DNA from: Pyxicephalus adspersus
Taxonomy: Eukaryota > Chordata > Amphibia > Anura > Pyxicephalidae
Direction of reading: 5' to 3'
Length of the DNA stretch: 64,000 nt
NCBI RefSeq assembly: GCF_032062135.1
Contig: NC_092862.1
Coordinates: 61,433,331-61,497,330, forward strand
Shown here in pieces: positions 1-12,172 of the stretch (position 1 is its first letter; each line of letters begins with the position of its first letter). The position numbers were made by a program, and so were the translations under genes. The notes below the pieces were generated by a model. The model was not told the DNA's origin. It worked only from the letters and a program-made list of their open reading frames with translations, and did not search any database.

Positions 1-165
1 ACTTGGGTGATCCAGCAAACTTGGAATGGATTTCCTAAAATCATTTGCTAATATTTGGTAAATATTTCCAGTCCTGGACTGGATTCAATCTAGGATTGGC
101 GATCACCCGATTTCTCCCATATTAGTCTATCTTCTCCAGTCTTTGAGAGGTTTAATAAATCATGC
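1..165. mobile_element. Palindromic MITE, copy P1 (cut by window edge)
   Basis: Right part of a short near-palindromic element. The two arms carry inverted copies of a core reading roughly GGTTTGCTGGATCACCCAG, and the outer end reads like CTTTAATAAATCAGGCCC. The same structure recurs at about 3.1, 8.9, 23.5, 25.4, 25.6, 32.8 and 39.7 kb. It has no coding capacity; the mobilising transposase is unknown. The left end lies outside the window. Confidence 0.7.
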
Positions 166-321
166 TCAATGAGAGAGAGTTAAAAGAGCTTCCTGAATGC
201 TGAAAATGTATTAGGATTGTATTCAGCTACCAAGAAAGAATAGTTATCCGGATAATTCTAGTATTATAAATCACCCCAAAATCAATGTACCTATCAAAGT
301 ACTACTGTTAAGCTTGAATTA

Positions 322-925
322 TTACACTGCTTGGTAATCAATTAAATTCTTATAGTCTACCATTTCCTGGAAGGAGATCCAGGGAGCCCATGTGTCTAAA
401 TACCATTCTGTTCTATCATAAATCCCTGCAGTCAGATCTTCCATATTCTGAATCTTTTGCGCTTCACGTACCCACATAGCTAGTGTGGGAGGTTCGGTTT
501 TCTTCAACATTCTGGGGGTGCAGGTTTTAGCTGCCATCACCGGGTATTTCACTAAAGATTTGTTGTACCTATGTTGGAGACATGTCGAGAATATGTGTAA
601 TACATCTCCCTTGTACGGCACATCTCCAGCATCTATCAGCTTTAAAAGGGGACATAATATGTAGCTTTTCTAGTACTCTGTAGCACCTAATCAAATTGTT
701 ATATCCCACTTCTTGCATATTGCTAATTATCAAGCCTTGTTGAGTAAATGAGATCACCCGGTTACTCTGTGAGGGAATAAGTTGTATATTTAGGTCTTTC
801 TCCCCCATGTTTTTAAAAATGTTGGTATAAAGTTTTCCGGGGGGTCATTTAATATGGAGTAGAGTTGAGACAATACGTGACGTATTCCTACCCCTTCTGT
901 ACACAGTCGTTCAAAAACAGTCTAG
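322..925 (-). pseudogene. L1/Tx1-type LINE ORF2, C-terminal remnant
   Basis: Read on the reverse strand, two overlapping frames give the characteristic C-terminal region of L1-clade ORF2. A stretch rich in W/Y/R residues is followed by a CWRC cysteine motif (about 650-640), then a tail including PPTLAMWVREAQKIQNME and TWAPWISF, ending with a stop just below 322. A frameshift separates the CWRC part (frame ending near 569) from the tail, and further stops lie upstream, so no functional protein remains. The domain order matches the post-RT cysteine region of L1/Tx1 LINEs; the reverse transcriptase itself is absent. Assignment to L1 rather than a sister clade is by motif only. Confidence 0.65.
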
Positions 926-1293
926 TCTAATCTAGTGACCGAGGTTGGGATCTCAAAAAAAGGGTTTACAGGGTTTGAGAACAAAAAAAGCTCAAAATAC
1001 AAACTTTATAATCAGAAACCATAGTATGTTGTTACTTGTGATGGAAAATCCAAAATTCTGCAGTCATCATCAGAAAACAAGGTAAAGAGAATACCTTTCA
1101 GTAGGAACCCCTATTCCAGTGGTAACTGTCTAAGAAGAATTTTTTCTAAACTTTTCAGATTTCTGATAATTTTCTGTTGTGTTAGCAGTAGATAAAGTGT
1201 AGAAAGACCTCCATAATGGGACATAAACAGCAGAAACCAGGAAATAATTCTAATCATTGACTGTTGTACACATTGTCCCATCCATGATCGTTA
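926..1293. other. Unannotated stretch
   Basis: No reading frame, repeat end or RNA motif recognised. Confidence 0.5.
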
Positions 1294-1936
1294 TAGAGAG
1301 ACCTGGAGCCAATAGGTGGAGGGGACACATGACAGTGTGACTAGGGCCTTCAGGAGAGGGTAGAATTAAAGAAGATGCTAGAAAGGGGGAGGTGGAGAGA
1401 AGGTGATTGGTTGGTAGGCGGGGAAAGGTGTAATTAAGATTAATTAATCTTGGTCCGTTAGTATTGGCAGGGAGAAATTTTCCCACCCACCCTTCCTAGA
1501 TATGGCTTTTGGTGTTGGGGTATGGTGGTCAGTGTGTGTTTGGCAGCTGGGTTTCTGGAAGGTGGTGGAGAGTTGGGAGGAACCCGTCTATGGTTTGGGT
1601 ATTCTCTGTTTTGGAAAAATGATGGGGTAAATTGGTGTTTGGCTAAAGGCTGGGGGTGGAGTCTGTGAATGACTGATATCAGTGCCTGATATCAGAGTCT
1701 AGTCGGCACCAATAAAAGGTGGATTAAAGGGAGTTTTCAAAAAGCAGCAGCCAAAAAGGTTATTCTGGTACAATGTGGTTTCATTTTGGGTACTGTTGGT
1801 TAATAATTGTTGTGGGAGGGGGGTTAATTATGGTTATTTATTCTGGCAATGTCAGCCAATTTTCTTTGTCGTCTGTGAGAATTTTGGGGGTGAGGGGGGA
1901 TGCTCAGAGGAAGATATCATGGCTACTCTAGTCATG
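1294..1936 (+). mobile_element. Solo terminal repeat of a Ngaro/DIRS-type retrotransposon
   Basis: Diverged but collinear with the A2-B2 terminal region of the element at 50.9-56.1 kb. Near the start it has AGAGACCTGGAGC and a GACACATGACAG block. In the middle it has TTTTCCCACCCACCC. It ends in GGCTACTCTAGTCATG, matching the CTACCCTGGTCATG type end of the large element and the reverse copy at 38.6 kb. No coding sequence remains, so it is either a recombination product or a deletion derivative. Confidence 0.5.
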
Positions 1937-3080
1937 TTTTCATTATACAGTGAACAAGACTAAGGAACCCCAGAAAGTTGTAAACTGAATTTCCATCATT
2001 GCTTTGCTGCCATGTAAGCCACATAATTGGTCTCCCCGAAATGCTTCACACATTTTCTACATTTTTTTAAAATTAGGTGGTCTTCTCATGCAATCTTGGG
2101 GCATTTGACTGCTGTAGTAACTCTTCTGTCTTTTGGTGCCAGCCAACTAGTTCTGTTAGATATGTTGATTCTCTGAAGTTACATGCTGTTTTGCTATTGC
2201 ACCTGGAAGCACAACATAATCTCTCTTGCTGATTTATATATATGGTTCTGCTCTGCACCCTGGTCACTATACCGGTCACTGCTGCTCCAGTGTCACCATA
2301 CTGGCAGGGAAACAAGTTGACATCTCTACAGTTTACATGCCTACAGCTTTATTGCTTGTGTGTGGTACGTCTCCCATTCTGCCTGCCAAATTTCATCCCT
2401 GTGTATCTATTTGTTTTCCCCTGCAATCTTCATCTGATTGTGTATGGTAGGTCTCCGATTGTGGATAATTTATTGCACCAACCTAAATCTCCCCGTAGAC
2501 TTATCTGTTCACAATTCCTTTGTTCCAGCTGAACGCACAATGATATTTATTGCCCTGCCAACCCCTTTCCTACCCAGGTTCAACTGATATCCCAAATTCT
2601 TTGTTACTCCCATCAGTCCATCCATATTCAGGGTCCAAAGCACTTCTATTTAAACAACAGGGAAGGTCAAGTAAGCACCCTGGTTGGTGCCCAAATCTTA
2701 AATGCGAAAATATAAGGGTAATGGGAGTTCATCCAGGGAAAAGAAATAGGAATTGGAACAAAGATGGACATACAATTATAGTCGGCAACTCCTATCTACT
2801 GCCTGTGGACTGCTTCATCCACCTGGTCTCCAACACACCTCTACTGCTGCTATTCTGAACTGCTATTTCACCAAGCCATCTCTGTGACTGACTCATCATA
2901 TCCCACTTCTGGAACTCAACAAGCTTAAAAGCCTCATTACAACCCACATTACAGAACCTGCTCTAATGTCACTTTGTTTATTGTACTCATATGGATCTTA
3001 ATTATCTGTTAAAATGTATTATTCACCTGCATTCTCTTTGCTGGCACTATTCCCTCTCATCCCCAGTATGATAACTCATT
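1937..3080. other. Mostly unassigned; possibly L2 5' region at its right end
   Basis: Several short open frames on both strands, none recognisable. The pyrimidine-rich part from about 2760 to 3070 may be the 5' leader of the L2 LINE that resumes after the MITE at 3081-3270, but no homologous full copy is available here to prove it. Confidence 0.3.
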
Positions 3081-3270
3081 GGCCTTGATTTATTAAAGTT
3101 ATCCAAGACTGGAGAGAATACAGGATTAAGATTACCGAAAGGTCATTAGCTATTTGTTAGCAAATGTTTTAAATCATGGACCAGATTCATTCCAGGTTTA
3201 CTGGATCACCCAGCTTCACTGATGAAAGTGTATTCTCCCCAGCCTTGGAGAACTTTAATACATCAGAGCC
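3081..3270. mobile_element. Palindromic MITE, copy P2
   Basis: Near-complete copy with both outer ends (GGCCTTGATTTATTAAAG and ACTTTAATACATCAGAGCC) and the inner inverted cores around TTTACTGGATCACCCAG. It sits directly against the 5' side of the L2 open frame, so the first ~30 residues of the longest frame starting at 3176 are MITE-derived and not LINE protein. Confidence 0.8.
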
Positions 3271-5640
3271 AATATCTCTCTGCTCCTTCACTATCCTGCT
3301 TTCTCTGTCTGTGCTCCTACTCCTTTATTCTCTACTGCTACTTTCTGGTGACAGCTCACTCAACCCTGGTCCCCCCACAGCCATTCTCTTCTATACACTT
3401 TCAGCAAGATACTCCCTTCCCCTAACCTCATCCCCATTCACCCTACCCATAAGTTCTTACCCCCTTTTTTTTGGCAGTCTATGGAATGCCAGATCTGTTG
3501 GCAATAAATTAACCTCTATACACAACCTTCTCCTTTCTAAATCTCAGAAACTTCCTGGCCCTCATTGAAACTTGGCTTTCCTCCTCTGACTCTGCCTCTG
3601 CTGCTGCTCTCTCCTATTGATGCCTGCACTTTACACATACCCCCAGACCTGGCAACAAGGTAGGTGGTGGTGTGGGTCTCATTCTCTCACCTAACTGTAC
3701 ATATAGCGTCCTTCCTACCCCACCCTCTCTCATTTTTACCTCTTTTGAAGTCCACTCTGTCTGTCTTTTCAGCACCTTATCCCTCATTATTTCTGTTGTC
3801 TACCGCCCCCCTGCCCAATATCACAATTTTTGGACAACGTTGCCTCTTAGCTCCCACACATTCTTTCCCATGACCTGCCCACACTCATCCTCGGTGACTT
3901 TAATGTTGCAGTGGATGAGCCCAACCATCCTTCCTCAGCCTAACTGCTCTCCATTACCTCCTCATTTGGACTCACACAGAACAACGGCCCCACACACATC
4001 GCCAGACACACTTTAGACCTAGTATTTTCAAAATCCTGTAACCTCACCCTCTTTGACAACTCACCATTTCCCCCTTCTGATCACCCCAGTCTTGTTAACC
4101 CCCATCCCAGGCACAACAATCACACCAAACAGGTACAAAAGACTGTTCGTTCAGCTGAGTACAAGTGAAGAAAATCTGGCCTCAGCGCTGACTTCCTGGA
4201 CTACAAAGCCAAGCTACAAAAGTTTAACTCTGAGATCACTGTCACCAACAAAATTATTTCTCCGCTGACATTTCCTCTCAAGCTTTCAACCCACGCAGCC
4301 TCTTCTCAACAAATGACTCCCTCCTAAACCCCACACCTGCTCCCCCCAGAACATCCTTCTCTGCCCAAGACAATGACAATTACTTTAGAGATAAAATTGA
4401 GAAAATCAGGCATGATGTCTCTGCTCACTGGGCCACTCCAACCATATCCACCTCTTCCAGCAGTGGTGGATGAAGTCTCTTACTGTGGATGAAGTCTCCT
4501 CTCTTCTCTCATCATCTCAATCTACTACCTGTCTGCTTGACCCAATTCCCTCTGATCTACTCTGTGCCCATTCCTCCACCCTGGCTTCCACCCTAACTGA
4601 ACTATTCAATCTCTCCCTTTCAAATGGTATCTACCCTCCGCTTTCAAACATGCCATCATTCTCACTATCCTGAAAAAACCCTCACTGGACCCCTCCCTAC
4701 CCACTAGCTACCGTCCTATCTCCCTTCTCCCATATGTTTCCAAACTTCTTGAGCCCCTTGTCTACAAAAGACTCACTGATTACCTGAGCTCCAACTCTCT
4801 CCTTGACCCTCTCCAGTCGGGTTTTCGAGCTGTCCATTCCACTGAAACGGCCCTTACTAAAGTGGCCAATGACCTCATCAGAGCTAAGTCTCAAGGCAAC
4901 TTTTCCCTGCTCCTTCTCCTTGATCTTTCCTCTGCTTTTGACACTGTTGATCACCCCCTTCTAATACAAATCATGCGCTCCATTGGTATCTGTGACACTG
5001 CTCTCTCTTGATTTGCTTTCTATCTGTATGACCGCTACTTTCAAGTTTCTTTCAATGGTAAATCGTCCTTTCCAACTCTCCTCCCTGTTGGTGTTCCCCA
5101 AGGGTCAGTCCTTGGACCGGTTCTCTTTTCTCTGTACACCTTCCCTCTTGGTAGTCTCATAGCCTCCATTGGCTTACAGTACTATCTGTATGCTGATGAC
5201 ACTCAAATCTTTCTGTCCACCCCTGACATATCTCCCTCAGTCCTAGATAAGGTCTCATGCTGCCTGTCAGCCATCTCATCATGGATGTCTGACCGATTCC
5301 TGAAACTCAACCTGGATAAAACAGAACTCATCATCCCCCCTAACAACACTATTATTTGTCTTCAGGCACGTTGTCTTGGCGTCACCTTTGATTCTGCCCT
5401 CTCATTTACTCCCCATATTCAGAACATTTCCAAGTCCTGTCACTTTCACCTACGCAACATCTCCAAAATCCTCCTCCTAGATTGTAAGCTTTTCGGGGCA
5501 GGGTCCTCCTCCCTGTGTCACTGTCTGTATTCGTCTGTCATTTGCAACCCCTATTTAATGTACAGTGCTGCGTAATATGTTGGCGCTATATAAATCCTGT
5601 TTCCTGTTAATAATAATAATAAAAATATTATTAATAATAA
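3271..5640 (+). mobile_element. L2-type LINE retrotransposon, degenerate
   Basis: Non-LTR retrotransposon remnant in several broken frames. In order: a hydrophobic leader (3290-3346) followed by GDSSLNPGP at 3347-3373; the start of an APE-type endonuclease (LWNARSVGNKL, about 3478-3511); endonuclease motifs such as VYRPP (about 3800), LGDFNVAVDE (about 3890) and a DHPS block (about 4080); then reverse transcriptase with YRPISLLP (about 4710), [13 protein letters not shown] (about 4918), [10 protein letters not shown] (about 5090) and the catalytic YADD at 5189-5200. In-frame stops (e.g. TGA about 5010) and frameshifts inactivate it, and the region after the RT is shortened. It ends in the conserved tail (TGTACAGTGCTGCGTAATA, then GGCGCTATATAAA) and AAT repeats. 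Endonuclease plus RT and this tail fit the L2 clade; CR1 is the alternative. Confidence 0.85.
4690..5475 (+). pseudogene. L2 LINE reverse transcriptase region (inactivated)
   Basis: Reverse transcriptase portion of the L2 element, which would copy element RNA at a nicked target site. Fingers and palm motifs are readable: [28 protein letters not shown] (first catalytic Asp), [10 protein letters not shown], and [10 protein letters not shown] with both catalytic Asp residues kept. A TGA near 5010 interrupts the palm, and another frame is needed upstream of 4690. Beyond [15 protein letters not shown] (about 5378-5422) the thumb is lost and the text runs directly into the 3' tail. It cannot make active enzyme. 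Confidence 0.85.
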
Positions 5641-7335
5641 TAATTGTTTCTGTGCCAAGATCTCTTCAGAAATTCTGGCGCACATAAACTTTCACTCATG
5701 GATGGTTGTCTGGCTGTAACAACCTACCTAAACAAAAAGAGGTAGACAAGTAAAATGCCATGTGTACATTCTCCCACTTTAGTGTCCATCTGTTGGATAG
5801 AATGTACCCTACAGAGTCCCCAGAGCAAATCTTTGCTCAGGCTGTATTTAAAAAAGCAAGAGATGGACACCCTATATCTAATGACCTAGTATACGTGTAA
5901 AAATCAGCTTGACTGTCTTTATTTTTCAACAGCCCCCTTTGAAATGACACTAAGGTAGACATCTTGACTTTGTCTGACATTAAACATTTTTCACCCTTGT
6001 ACATAAAATGAATACAAGACTGACAAATTTTATTTGGATAATTATAAGTTAAAATGAACAACTGTTTCTCCTGGGTAGTCCTTGCTGTTTTTTATCAAAT
6101 ATTTTTTTTTAGCCACTAAAATGCAGTTTTTGTCAACTATGTCACAGCAAAAAGAAAACAGCTGTAAGTTTTCCTCTGTCTCTCTTGCCTAGAATTTATC
6201 AAGTCTGATGGACAACTGCATTCCAGCCCTTGACCTAGGAAATTCCAGACTTCAGTGCACAGCTTTCCACTTCTGGGCTATGCAGATGTATTGCAAAAAA
6301 AAATTAGTCTTTTCTTACTGACAGACTAGCTTCAAAATGCTATTCACATTCTTTTTACAATAATTATTTATTTTTATAATTATTGCAAAATAAAGATAAT
6401 AGGTACATACAGTAAGTTGTAACTTTTTGTCAACTAAAATTTGTCTGGATTTTCTCAATTCTGGTATTTTGGGTTAAGTGCATTAGGTGTATGTGCTTTT
6501 TCCTGTTTTTGCATACTTTAATAACACATCTTTAACTGCTTTATATAATTCACACACATAAAGCAGTTATTTAAGGGGAAACAAGAACCATTCACTTCAT
6601 CCCCTGTATAAAAAAAAAAAACTTACATTGTGGCTTTGGCGGAAGCAAGTAAATTTATAGTAGCAGAAGTGACACACTATCACAAAGTGATAGTTGCCCT
6701 GGTGGCAGATAAATTTAGGGATTCAAGGCAAGAGTCGTTTACTGCTCAGCAGTATTTTGCATCTACAGGCATAAATAAAAGGGTGACATGTTAAGGATGA
6801 AGCTGAATTGTTTGAATTTATGCAAATGTGTTTCAGCAAAGGTTAACAAATAAAAAATAAAATACCTGTAAATTCACCCTACCATTTGGTAGCCATCCTC
6901 AGATGCCTATGATTAGCCTACAACCTGCCCTTGACCAGTTTTTACTAAGCCATTTAAACGCCAAATGTCTTGTGGGTGAAAATAGTTACCCAACCTGATA
7001 TCTTTTTCACACCTTCCAGCTATAGATGGTATATATGAAATATGCATGTTATATTTAAATACATTTTGTTTGTGGTATTTTAACAAGCTCTTTGCTGTTG
7101 TATGAACTGTTCTGGAACTTGTATGCCCAGTTTCTGTAAGTCATAATGAAGAAGAACAAAGAACAATTTCAAATGTTATACAATAATTCAAATATAATAA
7201 CCCCAATATCAAATCTATATGAATATACATGTGTGCATGTATGTCTTTCCTATGAATGGAGCAAAACAGAAGTCTGGTCTACAGTAACCTATTGGTACAC
7301 TATCTTCTGTATTACAGTTTTTTAGTTTCTCCCCA
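5641..7335. other. Unannotated AT-rich stretch
   Basis: No gene or repeat recognised. It contains poly(A/T) runs (about 6295 and 6610) but no convincing LINE or SINE body attached to them. Confidence 0.4.
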
Positions 7336-7622
7336 TAGATTCTTTCCAATGACTAACGACTGCACGATGTATGAACGAGCGCTGTACATACAGCACCTTT
7401 CTGCTGTATGGAGAAGGGAGGGGAGACAACAACGAATCGGCACCCCGCTGCACTCTCACCCCTTCACTTCTATCATGATCGTTCTTCGTCCATCGTCCTT
7501 GAATCCGCCAGGACGGTCGTTCGGACAATGGACGAAGAGCAATGTACACACGCCAGATTCTCGTCCGATATCGGCCCTAAGCCAATTATCACGTGAGAAC
7601 CATTGCACGTGTGTACCCAGCC
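7336..7622. mobile_element. TTA-type MITE, family B, left-truncated
   Basis: Carries the family B body (ACGACTGCACGATG, CTGTACATACAGCACC, CCGCCAGGACGG, GGACAATGGACGA) and the right end GTGTGTACCCAGCC followed by TAA. The left CTACGTACACAC terminus is missing. CpG-rich compared with its AT-rich surroundings. Confidence 0.75.
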
Positions 7623-8859
7623 TAAGACATGGTGATTTATCATTTAATGGGCGTATGTCCTTTAGCACACAGAGGTTGTTACAATATGGGCCAAGTGCTT
7701 TATCAATCTAAATTTTGTTTGGGTATAACTGCACCTCCACCTTTCTGTGTTAAGCACATAACACTGAATTGAGAGCAATAGTCTTCTTATCCTTCTGCAC
7801 TATATTATCTGATAATATGTATTTAACTTCAGTTTTGTCTTATACTTCCCAAATTTCCCAAATAATTTTTCAGTTGTTCTTTATTCAACTTTTTCTTGCT
7901 CCTAAAGAAATGCAACCAATGCGCAGTAGTTTTATAGCCAATGTTCTTTTTTTGTTGCTCCTGTTCTAACCTTATAAGCCTTTTGCACTATAAACTTTGC
8001 TTGCAATTGTACAAATAAACCTTTTTCAAAGTCATTGCCATCATAGATGTACTTGAGCAAGAGAATAGCTTTCTTTGTTTTTTCTTTTTTTTTCTTTTTT
8101 TTTCTTTCCTAACTCAGCTACAATGCTTGCCATATGCAAACAACAACATCTGATATAAAACCACTTACTACACTGATACATCACTTGATAAAGCTTGCTT
8201 TTGCTCAGCTTTGGAACCTCAAACACATTGGCTATGATGTAAATACATTATCTAAAAAGTCATAGTCAGGTCAGGAGTTTTGGGGAAATCCCTTGTTCAG
8301 TGGGGTCATTAGTAATATTGCATAATGTAAGTGAATGACAGAAAATGAAACAATTCAATGTGGTTTTTCTTTTAAATGTGGGGACTTTTACATTTTTTCA
8401 GCTTCATAGCTGTTCAGTTTTTTAAAGGTTTTACTAATCAAACTACAATCCAATTGAGGAATTCTAAAATGTGTAAACTATCGAAATTAATATAGGACAG
8501 AGGAAAAAACACTATAAATGAATAAAGACTGGAACATTTTTTTTCCTAATTCATAAGTGTCTTTGACAGATTATTAAGACTGGCAAAGGAGTGTTAACAG
8601 TGCAAAAGCTGCTCCCGTCCCCACCGGGGATCTGTTGTATAAACTTATTTCCAATGTGAAACAGCAAATATGAAATATGCTATTGTCTTACTAAAAACAC
8701 AGCTTTCTCCGAATCACCATAAACTTTTAAATTAATCCAAAGAACATAAGAAACAACCAGTACCAATATCAATACTAGTTGTGACAATAGAAACAAAAAA
8801 TAATACAAAAATAAACTGCATTAGTCCATATTCATCATATTTTAAAGTCTCCAATATTG
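7623..8859. other. Unannotated stretch
   Basis: No gene seen. A short T-rich tract near 8075-8108 is the only simple sequence; nothing else recognised. Confidence 0.4.
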
Positions 8860-9082
8860 TGCCTGATTTAGGAAAGCTTTCCAAGGATGTGGAGGATAAA
8901 CTTTCATCAGTGGAGCTGGGTGATCCAACACACCTGGAATGTATTTCTTAAAAGTAATTTGCTTTTTGTTAGCAAATGCTTTCAATCCTGGACCAGAATA
9001 TACCAGGTTTGCTGGATCACCCAGCTTCACTGATGAAAGTGTATCCTCTCCAACCTTGGAGAGCTTTAGTAAATTAGGCCCA
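8860..9082. mobile_element. Palindromic MITE, copy P3
   Basis: Both ends present (GCCTGATTTAGGAAAGC and GCTTTAGTAAATTAGGCCC), with inverted cores around CATCAGTGGAGCTGGGTGAT and ATCACCCAGCTTCACTGATG. The arms pair over most of their length, giving a potential long hairpin. Confidence 0.8.
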
Positions 9083-9118
9083 AACACTTAAAGTGTTTAT
9101 TATCATAATAGTGTGCAC

Positions 9119-9523
9119 CAGTGGTGGATGTAGCAAACATCCCCCACCCACTACCGGCACCACTATCTGGCAAAGAAGCTCAACTACAAGTATGACATTT
9201 GAACCGGTATGATGAATTGATAGAACTGTCTTTTCATCCTACCTGTCCAGACGTCATACTTAAGTGTCATGGAGCAGCAGCAAAGCACAGAACAAGTGTT
9301 CCTGCCTGGGCAAGCACATGTCAGCTGGGCAAGAGATTCTCTTGCAAGACTGATGTCTGCAGAGAGGGAGTTGGGGTTTTAAAGGGGTGGCCCGTCTGAG
9401 TCATACTTGTGCCATACAATTAATGCTGAAGGTCCAGCCTTGGTTGTGGGAGCTCCTGTTGGATGAGGAGGGCCAGGGCCCTCATGAAATGACACACTTT
9501 GCACCTCCCTATGTCCACTCCTG
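9119..9523. mobile_element. hAT-type MITE with 8-bp target duplication
   Basis: Starts CAGTGGTGGATGTAGC and ends ATGTCCACTCCTG, which are imperfect terminal inverted repeats. It is flanked by GTGTGCAC (9111-9118) and GTGTGAAC (9524-9531), a 7-of-8 match. An 8-bp duplication with CAG...CTG ends is the hAT signature. No transposase frame is present. Confidence 0.7.
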
Positions 9524-9531
9524 GTGTGAAC

Positions 9532-10025
9532 TATTTTATCCAGTCCAGTGCTGTAGTGTCCCCGTTGTGTTCTCTTTACAAACCTCAAGTGCCCTCTTGA
9601 TCTTTATTGTTTGTTCCCTTTGAAAAATTGTTTTATCTGAGTGTCAGTAGCTCGTTACAGCAAAAGCTACACAGAAATTACTTACATTAGGGCAATAGGC
9701 AATCCTTTAAAGCATAGTATTTCTAAAGGCACCCCTCCATATATACACAATGAAAACAAACATGCCTGTACCCTCAGGGCACCTGCTAAAGGAGTAGTAT
9801 TAATCATTGGTCTGCTAAGCTACTTAAATAACTTCCCTACCTCATGGACAAAACCTAGGTGTGTTGCTGTTCCCTCACTGGAAATGTATGCCTATTTACC
9901 AGCAAGGGAGGGATATATTCTGTTTGGGTGATTGCTATGGACATTTTCTGAATTATGCTAGACCAATACTTATTGTGTCAGACACATCCCTGATTGTGTC
10001 TCTGTGGATATGCTCCTTATTATTC
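9532..10025. other. Unannotated stretch
   Basis: Short open frames only; nothing recognised. Confidence 0.4.
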
Positions 10026-10033
10026 TACTAAAG

Positions 10034-10452
10034 CAGGGGTAGGCGAACTCAGGCCTTTAGGCCAGATACGGCCTAGCCAGTAGTCCGTTTCAGCCTAATG
10101 CCCCCCTGGTCGATCCGGCCTAATCCCGGCTGGCAGTGGTTGGCAACTGCATGCCGCTCTTGAGCCTCCTTGTTATGCCACCCTTCCCTATTTACCATGG
10201 CTGGCATTAACACTTCTGCTGCCGGGGTAAGGGGACATTTCCTCTACTCCATATGCATTGTGGAGGAGAGGGATTTCCTTTCAGGGGCATTCCCTCTCCT
10301 CCGTATGCATTGCGGAGAAAAGGGATTTCACTCCAGGGGAGTTCCTGGTGGGGGCAGAGCCATCAGCGCGGGACTCGAGAGAGAGTCCGGCCTAGTGTGC
10401 CTTCTTGACCTCCTAAAAAGGCCTAGTAGCCAAAAAAGTTTGCTGACCGTTG
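10034..10452. mobile_element. hAT-type MITE (CAGGGGT family), copy 1
   Basis: Begins CAGGGGTAGGCGAACTC and ends GTTTGCTGACCGTTG. Flanking 8-mers are TACTAAAG (10026-10033) and TACTAAAA (10453-10460), 7 of 8 identical. The interior has a repeated CCTCTACTCC-to-TGCATTG block and a GGCCTAG-rich part. A second copy is at 63251-63666. Noncoding. Confidence 0.8.
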
Positions 10453-10460
10453 TACTAAAA

Positions 10461-10924
10461 TAAGGATTGTGCCTCTGCTGACATGTTTTTAGTTATCAGT
10501 ACAGTACTGATTTCTGCAGAAATTTTTCTGTTACTATGGAATTTGTTATGTCTCTATGTGTTTACCTGCCTTATTATTATATTTTGTTTTGTATATGTTC
10601 ATTTGAAAGGGGCTGGTGGTGGAAAGAACATCTGGCCCAGGGAAGGAAAGAAGATAAACCCGGCCCTAAATCAAATTGGAGTAAGCAAGTACAGCTGGAA
10701 AGGGGTTAGATGCCATGACTTCTTTTCCAGGTAAACTTCCCCTGTCCCATTGAAGGCATCTCCCTAAAAAAATGTAGCCAACAATAACAAACCTAACAGG
10801 GCTTCCAACCCTTTATTTACTATTAAAAATACATGTTTTTGGACCCCAAATTGCACCCCCTACTCTTACACTGTCATTTCTTTTCTTTCTTCTTATCCAT
10901 ATATCTTTTATCTACTCACCTATT
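10461..10924. other. Unannotated stretch
   Basis: No gene or repeat end identified. Confidence 0.4.
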
Positions 10925-11057
10925 GACTTGCAATCGGTTGGAGAGATAGTAAGCTCTTCTGGGTAGTGTCATCTCTTCTTCCTGTGTCGCTGTCTGTATC
11001 TGTCTGTCATTTGCAACCCCTATTAAAAGTACAGTACTGCGTAATATGCTGGTGCTA
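10925..11057 (+). repeat. L2 LINE 3' tail fragment
   Basis: Contains the L2 tail blocks also seen at 5480-5600: CTGTCATTTGCAACCCCTAT followed by GTACAGTACTGCGTAATATG and GGTGCTATAT. Only the terminal ~130 bases are present, as expected from strong 5' truncation. Confidence 0.75.
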
Positions 11058-11106
<49 letters not shown>

Positions 11107-11129
11107 TAATAATAATAATAATAATAATT
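11058..11129. repeat. TA then AAT microsatellite
   Basis: About 40 bases of alternating TA followed by about 30 bases of AAT units, grown from the 3' end of the preceding L2 tail. Confidence 0.9.
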
Positions 11130-12172
11130 AATAATTTCTGTTATGCTGTTGTGCAGACATAACTGAGGCTTTAGCCCCAGAGGGTCTATATTCTTTTTGC
11201 GGTTACCTTTTTATGTTTGTTGTTTCTCATGTTGTATTTTCCCTCTTGTATATCCTGATGTATTACCTAACTTATGTTTATGCCTCTGTTCCTAATTATG
11301 GTTAATGAAAACCTTCAATACAAATTTGCATTCAAATAAAAATATAAAGAATAATTTTCACTTTTCATGTTTCTTAATTGAAGAGATCTCACATATTGAA
11401 ACTGTGTAGCAGTGTAATGGTTTCTTACAGTGGTCTACCTCTAGAAAAGCCACCTCAGTAGCATTGATATGATCAGTTTGATCAAAAATACCAAACTAAA
11501 TGTACTATAAACCAGGACAAATTACTGCAACAATGCATATATTGTAAATATACTGTATGAGACTTTCCTAGAAGATTCATTTTCATCATGTTGGTGGATT
11601 AACCTGTCCACTTTGTACCTTAGTTAGTTTTGGGAGTACCTTGTACAGTGTGTACCAGACTGATCAGGATGTTATAACAAATCATTTTCAAATTCTAGAC
11701 AATAGTCTGGATTTCATTATGTTTGTATGAATTGTATTTATTGAAATATATTTAGAATGCGTCACAAACAGAGCCATAGTATCCACTTGGATTGTAACTA
11801 TCCTGAGACAATGTGCAGCCTGTCATAGCTGGTTTATGTTGATGATTCATACTGAAGATTATTTTTGTAATTAGCTTTAGAAGTGGGTGCTTAAGGATTT
11901 ATAACACAGCAAGCTCTACTCAAACTGCTCTAAATGTCAAGCATGGACCTATGACCGAAACTCATTAACACTAAGTAAATCACAATCATAGAGCTGTTGG
12001 ATGACATTATCAGTCTATAAATACAACTGACACAATTACTCTACAAATACTTTAGCCCTCCTGTAAGTTTTAATCAATAGCTGTGTTTTATGAAGGTTGA
12101 TCTTTAGAGCTTACAGGCAATCATGCAGGCATTAGAGAGATATGAAAGTAGAAATAGGCTTACACTCACTGG
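11130..12172. other. Unannotated stretch
   Basis: AT-rich, no reading frame or repeat recognised. Confidence 0.4.

Noticed and set aside
3176..3568. 130-residue frame beginning MDQIHSRFTGSP as a complete protein start
   Set aside because: The first ~30 codons lie in the palindromic MITE; only the part from about 3290 is L2-derived.
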